Below, piece after piece: positions 46,024 to 56,276 of a stretch of DNA of 64,000 bases (positions within the stretch are counted from its first letter, which is position 1; every line of letters begins with the position of its first letter). This stretch comes from Usnea hakonensis (Eukaryota; Ascomycota; Lecanoromycetes; Lecanorales; Parmeliaceae): assembly GCA_013423325.1 (NCBI GenBank), contig BLJB01000001.1, positions 409,150 to 473,149 on the forward strand. Reading direction: 5' to 3'. The position numbers and the translations under genes are program-made. The notes beneath the pieces are model-generated. The model saw nothing but the letters and a program-made list of their open reading frames with translations. It was not told the DNA's origin and ran no database searches.

Positions 46024-49000
46024 ATGTCTCTCAAACTCTTGTTGCGAGAACACGCTCAAAGAGCTTTCGCCATCTTGACCGATACTCATGCTCTGATATT
46101 TCGTCACAGCTTGTCAAGCACGATCTCGGATCCCTCCAGCAACAATGAGACAAGCGCGAGATCTTCGGCTCCAAAATGCATGGTCGAGTTCACGGCTCGC
46201 GAAGATGTTGAATTGACCGACTATCGTGTATTGCGAGCATCTGGGATTCATGGAACGCTTGGCCTTGTCAATATCAACGCCGACGTTTACCTTTGTGTTA
46301 TCAGTGGAGCTGTTCGTGTGGCTACAGGTATGTGAGAAATTCGCCTACCTTATGCTGGACCACCGTTTGAGCTGTGAACAAAAGTTTCGGGAGCAATTTG
46401 CACCATCCTCTGCCGCGAAGAAGGGATGCTGAATCCAAGGTTTCTGTAGTAAGACCTGGCGAGACCGTCCAGAAGATTCTCTCTGTAGAATTCTGTGAGT
46501 TTCATGCCTCGTTGTCAATGCTCAGGGGCTCGGAGCCTGCTAAGAGTCCCAGATTGCCTAAACAGGGACGACTTTGACTACGAGCTGCATTCAGAGCTTG
46601 ACCACTCCTCTGTAGATTATGGGTCACCTTACAGGGTTGAGCACACACATCCACATGATGCAGCCATTGAGCATCCCTGTTCCGAATTGAAGAAGATTCT
46701 AAGCGGTGGGACATTTTACTACAGCTTAACCTTTGATCTAACCAACCGACTCCAAGATAGGTATGTGGGACTATTATCTTGGTTGTGTGCGAAGCCTTAC
46801 ACTCTCTATAGGTCGTCGGAGCAATCAGCGTTTGATGTTGATAACCTAGATGAGGACTATCTTTGGAACTCCTATATGGTAGATCCCCTTATCAAGTTTC
46901 GTTCCCGACTAGCAGCAAGTGAGAAAGAAGTCCTCGACTCGTCTCGGATTTTGACCTCTGCGATCAGGGGATTTGTGTCCACGATCACCATATCGTCCTC
47001 GTCTTCGCCAATCAAGAGCCCAAAGACTAATCTGCCTTCAACTTTGACCCTGATATCTAGGCTGTCCTGTAGGCGTGCAGGGACTAGGTTCAATTCTCGA
47101 GGCATAGATGACGATGGGAACGTCGCAAATTGCGTAGAAACCGAAACCGTTTTATACCATCCTTCAAGTCTATGTTTCTCTTACGCACAGATAAGGGGTT
47201 CCATACCTATTTTCTGGGAGCAGGCTACCGGTTTACTTCCAGGACAGCAAAAGATTCAGATTACTAGATCTCCTGAGGCTACGCAACCAGCTTTTGATAA
47301 GCATTTTGAGTCGCTAGAAGCCGACTATGGCACAATTCACATAGTCAACCTCTTGAGTGAGTCAAAGCCCGGAGAGGCTGAATTGACAGCGAGGTATAAA
47401 TACCATGTACTTCATAGTCCCTTGAATCAAGTTGTCGACGTTGGTGGGGCGTCTGAACCCCGTCTTCTTGAATCACAATTCGATTTCCATAACGAAACAA
47501 GAGGACCAGGAGGGTATGAAGCTGCAAACATGGTCAGACGGCTCATCCAGGAACGTGCCAACGGATTTGCGTTTTTTATGTGTGGAGATATAGACTCGTC
47601 TACCCCGCGATCGCTCTATGATGAGAAGGCTGCACAAAAAGGAGGGACAGTAATACTTCAACAAGAAGGCGTTTTTCGCACAAATTGCTTGGATTGCCTA
47701 GACCGGACCAATCTCATTCAAACTATTATCAGTCAGATGGCTCTAGAGCAGTTTCTCCAGCATCGCAATGAGCATACTACATCCGAATTCTGGATAAAGC
47801 ATTCCAGCCTCTGGGCGGATAATGGAGATGCGAGTAACATTTATTGGAGACTATTGGTCATTGGCTGATGTATATTACAGGCATTATCCAAGATTTATGC
47901 CGGCACAGGGGCTTTAAAGTCATCTTTTACCCGACATGGGAAGATGTCCTTGGCTGGTGCCCTAGCTGATGCTCGCAAAAGTGCCACGAGGATGTATATA
48001 AACAATTTTGCGGACAAGGGAAGGCAGAACACTATCGACATGCTATTGGTAAAGAATACAATATCTATGACCGCTTGCAGTGATCTAACATACTTCAGGG
48101 ACGCCTGATGGATCAGTCGCCCGTTTATTTGTATGATCCTATCACCGACTATGTAAGCGCGGAGCTCAAGAGGAGGTTTGTCTAAACTACCGCTCAGTGC
48201 GCTCATGATAATCACAAATTTCAGATTCGATGAATACTCCTCACCTGATATGGTTCGAATTTGGGTTGGGAGCTTCAACTTGAACGGCCGTGGCAGTGGC
48301 GTCAGGGAAGACCTTGCGGCCTGGCTGTGGCCGGATATCAATCGACTGCAACCGCACCCTGGCATTGTCGCTGTCGGATTCCAAGAGATCGTAGAGCTTA
48401 GTCCGCAACAGATTATGTCTACTGATCCAGTAAGGCGCCAGGCTTGGGAGAGTGCGGTAAGACGAACACTGAACGAAAGTGCTCGGAAGCATTCGTCCGA
48501 GGAATATATCCTGTTACGCAGTGGACAGCTCGTGGGAACAGCGCTCATGATTTTTGTAAAAGCCGATATTCTACACAAAATCAAAAATGTGGAAGGCAGC
48601 GTGAAGAAGGTATGCTTCTAGAAGTCCCGCGTTTTTGAAAATACTCAATTGACAAATTAAAGACGGGCATGTCTGGCATGGCGGGGAACAAAGGGGCGGT
48701 TGCTATACGGATGGACTATGCAAATTCCCGCCTCTGCTTCGTAACCGCCCATCTAGCTGCTGGTTTTGCTAATTATGAAGAACGGAATCGTGACTATCGT
48801 ACAATAAGCAATGGACTTCGCTTCCAACGGAATCGATCGATTGAAGACCACGATGCAATCATATGGCTGGGGGATTTCAATTACCGAATAGGCCTGAGCG
48901 ATGAAAAAGCACGGCAGCTAATTAAAGCAGGCGATCTTGATACGTTGTATCAGAATGATCAGGTAAGCCTCGAGGTAATGGATCCATATTTGTACTTGCT

Positions 49001-50204
49001 GAGGGAGTGCACAGTTGAACTTACAAATGGTCGCCGGGCATACATTTCCGTTTTATTCCGAGTCGAGAATCACCTTCATGCCCACCTATAAATACAACAA
49101 TGGGACAGATGATTACGATACATCGTATGCTCTTCCATCGTCCTATCAAAAGCCTAATATTGACAACTTGTAGAGAAAAGGCGAGAATACCTGCTTGGTG
49201 TGATCGAATACTTCGAAAAGGAGAGATCGTAAAGCAGATAGACTACAAAACAGCACCACTCCGTTTTTCCGATCACAGGCCTGTCTACGCAACTTTCGAT
49301 TGTGCTGTGAGCGCCGTCGACGAGGTCCGAAAGGAGACTTTGGGTCGAGAACTCTACGCGAACAGGAGGTCGGAAGTTGGGGACACCACCGCTAATGCAA
49401 GAGACGATGATTTTGATGACGAGAACATTATCGGTTATGACTCCATAGCTCCTGAGCTTCCTCCAGCGAGTTCCGATCGTCGCAAGTGGTGGTTGGACAA
49501 TGGTTAGCGATCCTCTGACTCTTAATTCAAGTATTTAAAAAGGCTGATACACTGAGCCAGGGAATCTCGCTAGATCGAACCTCAAGGCCCCAGACGAGAG
49601 ATCTGTGCTCAATGTTGATAGACCTCCAAATCCTTTCATTCATACCAATGAAACAGACTGGAAAGCGAGTAAGACAATACCCGAACGAAGTCATATCCCC
49701 ACACACGAAGTTAGGGACGAAAATTCTTACACATTTTCCCCATCTTCTGATGAGAGTCAACCTCTACAGCTTGACAGAGATCGGCGTTCGCTGAGGAGAG
49801 AGATCGCTCTTCGTGGTCCAAGTTCGAGAAGTTCGAGCCAGTCGTTAGTAGCGTCTATTTCAACTAATGCAGCACACAAAGCGGCTCCACCGATTCCAAA
49901 CAAACCCGCTGTGCTCAGGGATCGACATCAAGGAAGTGAGAATAAGGAACGCAGAAACCATGCGTCCTCAATCCCTCTTTCGGGAGGACAAACAGTGTCC
50001 AATGATGGTGCTGACACGGATTTACCTCCACCGCCGCAAAGGAACAATTATCAGGAAGCTTCAAGGCAGTACGCAACAGACTCCGGCGGGCCTCCTCTGC
50101 CACCAAGAAGCAACAGTACTGTTGTTTCAGCTCCAGAGGGACTTATGGATGACGATAACGAAGGCGCCAGCGCAATACCGTCATTACAGCCAATGCGTCG
50201 TTAG
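46024..50204 (+). CDS. Synaptojanin-type inositol polyphosphate 5-phosphatase (SAC1 + 5-Ptase)
   Basis: Removes phosphates from PI(4,5)P2 and monophosphoinositides in endocytosis and actin control; yeast homologues are Inp51/52/53. Eleven exons: 46024-46327, 46450-46494, 46553-46760, 46812-47829, 47881-48048, 48099-48175, 48225-48609, 48663-48962, 49015-49124, 49174-49502 and 49561-50204, giving 1,195 aa. The SAC1 domain (about 1-540) has the intact CX5R loop CLDCLDRT (Cys478, Arg484), so it should be active, unlike Inp51. The 5-phosphatase domain (about 610-915) shows WLGDFNYRI (803-811), PAWCDRI (from 878) and FSDHRPV. A Ser/Pro-rich tail with PPLPPR could bind SH3 partners. Intron 47830-47880 begins with GC. 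Confidence 0.93.
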
Positions 50205-51210
50205 GAGTAATGTAGGTGGATGAGATTGGGAAGTAAATTGGTACACCACAATTGCTGTAGTAGGTGCGATAATGGCGCGAATCATGGATAAAAACACGTT
50301 AGACACAATGTTCTCTTTGTCGTCGGAGCTCCATCCTACGTTGGACTTGATGGCTATTAGAATCACCTCCAAGTCTCATTACTTATGGAGATCCGTCTGC
50401 CTGTAAGGTCTGTCTCGGTGGCTGTATTCGCTCCCCAGATTTGAATTTTTCTCGTTCTTTGGACCGAACAGCTGGGAGACTGGACGCTCGGAGCTAGTCG
50501 ATAATACCGGGCTGCCATGACTTGCATTCGATTATCGTGCGCCGTGAGTAAGTGGACGGACCGTACTACCTAAAGGCCAAGGAGCGATGGCTACGACCAT
50601 AGCATGGCCATATAGGCATTTGAGGCACAAGATGCGCGTTGTGGTGAAGGATGAGTCATGAGGCGGAAGGCTCCAGACAGTATTGAGTCACCTCTATTCA
50701 CTTAAGCAACCCATTTTTCGGCATGCTGGCTTTGCGATTACATGACGTCGCTTGCACATCCTTGTTGCCTGTTACTCTACTAAGAAGTCGTACATAAAAG
50801 TATTAGATATCTATACGACAATTACAGATTCTATGCACCTTTGGAGGGCTGCTAACCGAAAAGGTTTTCTGCTCACTCTTGTGCGCCGTCGCTGATGCTG
50901 TTTCTACGGTTCTCCGGGACTCCTCGCAATAACATATCGATAGCCGGCGATGACCAGGCGTAGTCCAGGACAAAAGGGATCTACCATGCTTGAAGCCCAA
51001 AGAAATCGATGGCCAAAAAAAGAAGAAAGAAGTGCCGCCTAGCGAGTCGTCAATGCGAAGAAGGGCTTTCGCTGAAGGGTATTCTAAACTGGTCGGGACT
51101 GTATGTAGATGGCGCGTTCCGATTCGAGAACAGTTTAATCCTTTGCGTAGTCTCGACGCCTGTACGATCCCTGTGATAGACAAAGAGGACACAAGGAGTT
51201 CACTAGGTCC
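50205..51210. other. Intergenic between convergent genes
   Basis: About 1 kb holding 3' regions of the synaptojanin-like gene (+) and the ULD-domain gene (-). Open frames on both strands (for example 50803-51192 -, 50990-51424 +) overlap each other, and one runs antisense into the ULD gene; no motif supports them. Confidence 0.45.
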
Positions 51211-53095
51211 TCACTTCTTTTTGCTTTTGGCGGTTCCTCGGCCCTGCTTTGACTTACCCGCAGTCCATCTCATAAAGGGCGGGATCGGAGCCTTCTTCTT
51301 TTTCTTGTCTTTCTTCTCTGGTGGAAGTCAGCATGGATCAAGGGTGGTGCCTTCGGGAATAGGAGCACACCATCAACAACTTTGCCACCAGGGGGTGGGG
51401 GGGGCAAACCTGGCTCTACAATGACAACATCGGCCATCCCAACAGCCAGGGCGTCTCCTCCGTCAGGCGGCTCCGGAATAGGCCACATGTGCATTGTTAT
51501 CTCCCAACCCGGCTCGATCACCGACTCCCAGATGGACGGCATAATTATTTCATCTTTCGGACCAAGCAAATCATACTGACCGCCAGCCACATGTGGGCCC
51601 AAGTCGGCAACGTGGAGAAAAGCTTCTTTGATCAAATACTCCATACCCTAACAGAGAAGTTGTCAAATTATGTTCGAGCATTCAATTCTATCAAGTCTAG
51701 AGTAACCTACCGACCACGTATTGCAAACATCAAACGGGAAGTTGAATCTTCTCCCGATAGCATCCTTGAACTTGATAGGTTTGTCTTTCTCCTTTGGTGG
51801 AGCTGGCGGTTTGGCTGCAGCGGCCTTCTCCTTATTAGCATCTGCAGCAGCTTGGTGCTCCTTCTCGACCTCCTCTCTCGCTGCTGCGGCTGCCGAAGCC
51901 GAAGCTTTCGCAATCTCTTCGGCTTTTTGGGCTTCAGCCTCAGCTTTCGCGGCTTTATCCTTTTCAGCAGCCTGATATTGCTTCACTACCTCCTCTCTTG
52001 CTGCTGCCGCCGCTGCCGCCGAAGCTTTCGAGATCTCCTCAGCCTTTTTCGCTTCAGCTTCAGCCTTAGCAATTTTGGCCTTTGCTGCCTCCTCGACTGC
52101 GGCCTCCCTCTCTAATTGCTTTGCTTCTTGATCCAGTAATAGCTTTTCGAGTCTGGCATATTTCTCGTCCTCTTTGGAAGTATCCGACGCGGATGGTGGC
52201 GGAGGCGGAGTGGTCACCGCTGAAGGTGGTTGGGCTGGCGGAGCTGAAGGAGCCGAAGGAGTCGGTGGGTGTGCGTACATACTACCGTAGGCTGGGTAGG
52301 CTACGGGTGGGGACATAGGTACCGGCATAGGCATCGGATATCCTTGTGAAGTATACGGCAAGTACCCCGCACTCGAAGCATGGGGTATCATCTCGTGACT
52401 TGGCCCTCCATGATGCCCATGCGCAAAATAAGAGGGCGCAGGTCCAGCCGTAGGGGTTTGGTATGGGGGAAAACCATAAGGGACCATTTGTTGCAAGCCT
52501 CCGGGTATGGCACTCGGAGCAGGGTAGGTTTGGTAAGCGTGAGGGGAAGGGTAGCCAGAAGTATAGTGAGCATAAGGACGGCTATAAAGCTGTGGTTGGC
52601 CTCGGGCGTAGCCCTGCCATTCATCGTGGGAGTCCACACTTTCAGGTGGATCCGACGGCTCTGATCGATGCGCTCGAGGATGTGGGTGGTGACGCACAGG
52701 CTCGTGGGATATGTGACGACGGAAAGATGAACGTCTTGCTTCTACTGGTTGTGGTGCTTCCACAAACTGACGTTTTTGATGGGAAATCCGAGGTCTTGAT
52801 GCGGAATCCGAGGGACCAATATCTTCAGGGTAGGAATCCGATAACCAGCTACCGTCTTGCTCATCAGCTGGGTCGGAGTAATCGTGACCTTGGCCAGACG
52901 ATGCTTGGCGCAAATTGACACCGGTCGTAGAATCTTCGTCGTCTGTCCTTGATGATGATGATGTGTGATCAGAATGATCAGAATGATCAGAACCGTGGAC
53001 AGTATTGGTGCGCTCCTCCAAGGTGATGTTTAATCTGGCAAGCGATGAGTAACAGTAACGACTTTGAAAACCCGAAAGGATCAAACTTACGGCAT
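51211..53095 (-). CDS. Fungal protein with C-terminal ubiquitin-like (ULD) domain
   Basis: Four exons, 53091-53095, 51711-53034, 51371-51647 and 51211-51317, give 570 aa. Only five coding bases (ATG CC) lie in exon 1. Residues 1-290 are disordered, with a His/Pro/Tyr-rich stretch of PYGFPPYQ and MPMPVPMSPP type. Residues about 300-420 form an Ala/Lys/Glu coiled coil containing two near-identical repeats. The ULD-like domain follows (KDAIGRRFNFPFDVCNTWSG ... MEYLIKEAFLHV ... GQYDLLGPKDEIIMPSIWE ... WEITMHMWP), then a basic tail (FMRWTAGKSK) that only appears after splicing. Function unknown; the ULD is usually a protein-interaction fold. Confidence 0.88.
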
Positions 53096-54712
53096 ATAGA
53101 CTTCGGAAAGTATCTTGCTCGAATCCTCTTGATAAAGAGGAAGAGCATAGATTGTTTACAGCAGTGAGAAGATAGAAAGTGATGGACCTAAGCAGAGACG
53201 AAGGTGGTAAGGACCGAGGCGATATCAACGTTGATCCTGAGAAGCCATGACGGGGTCAATATGGCGGATGATGGAAGGAGATTGGTGAAGAATAATGATG
53301 TGACGGATTTCCTTTGGGGCCTAGAGTCTGGATGGGGCTTGAAGAATAGAATGCGGAGCAGGATCAAGATCAAGATCAATTATGTACTTTTGCTTTAGGG
53401 AACTAACCTAACTGGTGGAACCAAAACAGGGTGGTGCCAAGTCTTGTCTTTCTCTGCCTGGGCAACCCAGATCAAATTTACCTACCTACGGAGTAGTAGG
53501 CCCGAATTTAAGCCAAGCACGCCAAGGTATGAAATACCTTAGGTATCCACTTGGCCTAGAGTAAAGTTTCCAAGTATTCGTACCGTACTCTACGAATATG
53601 GTATTCTTTCAATTTAGAGTATCGGTATAGCAACTTGTAGTCTCAACTTTACCACCAAAAGTCAATAGGCGTACTGCCATGTGAAGAGCATGATGGGATC
53701 GACCAGCATTCTAAGATCTTGAGTTGGAAATTTGGATACTTCTCTGTGGGAAACGCATGCCCGACTGGGGGGGGAAGTTATCTTGCAGATTCATCTTGAT
53801 AGGCTGGTAGTATGACCTACGCACTGCTCCACGAGCCCGAACATGGAGGATGGTTAGGTAGAACATAGTCGGACAAGGAGCTTGATTGAAGTAGCATTTC
53901 ACATGCTGATGTTCGGGTCTTTTCCCAGGCTCAAAACCAATGTGAGTACTACGAGTACATACCATCGACAATACTTTATGACCGAAGCCTAAATAGCAAA
54001 GGTAAAGGGTGTAGTGAAGCGATGCATAGCGGTAGAATCAAAAACGTAAATGATTTGTAGCGTGCTCACCGACCAGAAATATAATCAGCTTTTTCATTAC
54101 TTTGACACAAGATACTGCTGGAGTAATTGAACCGTGTTCCCTGCTGGTGAGGTGTCAAACATTTCAGCCAACAAATGTCGAGTCTTTCTGGAAACGCTGG
54201 TAAATTCTCACAGCCTTAGCGCCTTGTTTGCATGAATTTTCCTACAGTCTTTTAACTCGCCCTACTTTAGGCATTCCCAAAAGCGGATCTTATCAAGCCG
54301 GTCAATTACTGGTCCAATCTCTTCCAATTTACAGTAATGCGGCTATCTTTGGGTCGGCTAAAGATAAATCTCTGTGATCGATATAGGGTATGAATGCGGC
54401 ATCCCACCGCATCATGAGCTGGCAGACACGTAGGCCTCGTGAACATGGCCAGGAGTTGTCTTTATGTCCCAGGCGGAAGAGCCGCCGGGATTTGGCCTTT
54501 CGAGTAAGATCCTTTAACAAGCTGCTCAAGTTCACCTGTCAGGTAGATAGTCCAAACCATCTTTAAGTTGCCCGACTCTTTTCTCTTAGAGCAAATGAAA
54601 CTTGCCGACCTCAGATCTAGAATGCTGCTTGCCACCAATCCTTTGATTGAATGCGAACCTATCCCAATATCTAGACCCAGTCCTGCGGGGCTTCGTGCAA
54701 TCATTCAAGCAA
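53096..54712. promoter_or_regulatory. Long intergenic region
   Basis: Starts with the promoter of the ULD-domain gene and ends with the 3' region of emc2. It is rich in TACCTACC/CCTTAGGTA motifs (53478-53560) and AGAGTACGGTAC-like patches (53580-53630). No gene recognised; open frames of 60-90 codons on either strand lack known motifs. Confidence 0.45.
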
Positions 54713-55847
54713 TTATCGCTGCTTTCTTTGGGTGCTCCTGTCCAGCAAATCTCTGGCTGCGTTTATTTCGGCAACATTGCAGCTACCATCACTATTTCGC
54801 GTGATCTCAGCGAGTTTGGAGGTCGATTGCTCGTTCAGTTTTCTTACGACCGCAATCGGAATCATTTGAAGCTCGGCACTGTCAACGTTTGCGACTTGTC
54901 CTGTCGACGTAGCGTCATCGGAAATGATGGAAAGCAATCGGTCTGACGCCTGAATATGCATATTAGTCTGGTGCTACCAATACAAGAGCCTGATAGTACC
55001 ATCTTCAGCCCAAAGTATCCTCGAAGATAATCATCACAGAGTTCAATACTCCTGCAAAATCGTCGCGTCGCTTCAGCGAGGATGCTGATTTCCGAGCTTT
55101 TATTGTCGCTCAGTGCAGAAATATACAATACCTCACCTAAATGGGCATGGATCTGGCTGGAGTCAGATCAGTGCTAAATGTATTGGGGTGAACGAGGTTG
55201 TCTCACATTCCAAGCATTGGGTGCTACCAGCAGAACTTCCTCAAGGCAAAATACCGCTTGTGGAAACATGTTTTGAGCTATATACAGGTCCGAGAGTTCC
55301 GTCCATGCTTCGATATCGGTCGGCGATGACTCCAGCAGCTCTGTTAGAGCGTCAATTGCATCAGCAGTCCTCGACAGATTTCGAAGAACAGCGACCCGAC
55401 GTTTCGCCACTAGCTGCGAAAAATACAAATCAGTATAATTGTAGGAGGCATAGTTTCTGGTACCCCGACCGTATTGAGAGTATTTTCAGCGAGGACTTCA
55501 TTGTATTCCTGCAGCACTTTCTCCAATGCCGCATTGTCTTTCGCTACGGCTTCTTGATATAGTCCGCGTAGACCCATGATCCGCTCATTGGTAACTCCAA
55601 AGCGAGTGATGAGCTTTTCAAGGCAATTGAATGCAGCGTTGTCGTCTCCTGTGCGTAGACAGGACAAGAATAGCCTTTCATGGGTGAGCCATATGTCAGT
55701 AGATTCTGGATATGACAAGAGGGGGATAGGTATTGTCAGCATCGATGTTCCTGTAGACTCGTGTTTTTGAAGGTATTGAGCCGTCTGCTGAGAAAGGCTC
55801 AGGGCGTCTGAATTAGAATATCGGAGAAGAGAGCTAAGGGACATCAT
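54713..55847 (-). CDS. emc2: ER membrane protein complex subunit 2 (Emc2)
   Basis: Cytosolic TPR subunit of the EMC insertase, which inserts tail-anchored and multipass proteins into the ER. Four exons, 55464-55847, 55207-55413, 55000-55152 and 54713-54949 (introns 50-54 bp, all phase 0), give 326 aa, normal for Emc2. TPR-like helices are visible: KRRVAVLRNLSRTADAIDAL, IEAWTELSDLYIAQNMFPQA, AVFCLEEVLL and GEVLYISALSDNK followed by ATRRFCRSIEL and DYLRGYFGLKM. The start is one of two adjacent ATGs (55847 or 55844). Confidence 0.88.
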
Positions 55848-56276
55848 GATATTGGAGAGTGCTCGGAAGGGACTTTGCTTCGTCGGGTGCACAGAATAGC
55901 TGTTTAAATAGCAAAAGCAGGTGGGCCGAGGTTAGGAAATTGTAGTAGCTTCACTTTTTTGGGCGAAAAAACTTTTTCTGAACATCAGGGAATGCTACGG
56001 AAGTACCCTACCTTCAGACCCCAAGTACTCTACTGCAATCCCACAGATGATAGCGCTTGTTGCACTGAGCAGCTTTGTAAGAGGCGTATTGCGGACATTT
56101 GCATGCTGCAAGTAGACAGAAAGCAAGGGCTTCGGAGTCGACGTTGTATGGTCAGATCTCCATGAGATCTGAAGTCGAAGACGTCGGCAAGCGCTCCTGA
56201 AATGGGCTCCGCTTACAGAACACTATTCGTCTGGCAGATTCGATCTCTGGGGCTTTGATGTCCTACTGCACCCACA
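55848..56276. promoter_or_regulatory. Divergent promoter region of emc2 and apl5
   Basis: 429 bp between the two starts. A 67-codon frame at 55959-56165 has no recognised content. The last bases (to 56278) are the 5' leader exon of apl5. Confidence 0.45.

Noticed and set aside
50803..51424. 129- and 144-codon frames on opposite strands
   Set aside because: They overlap each other, and the plus-strand frame runs antisense into the ULD gene exon; no motif in either.
54462..54704. 80-codon minus frame downstream of emc2
   Set aside because: Lies in the 3' flank of emc2, no recognisable content and no splice signals joining it.
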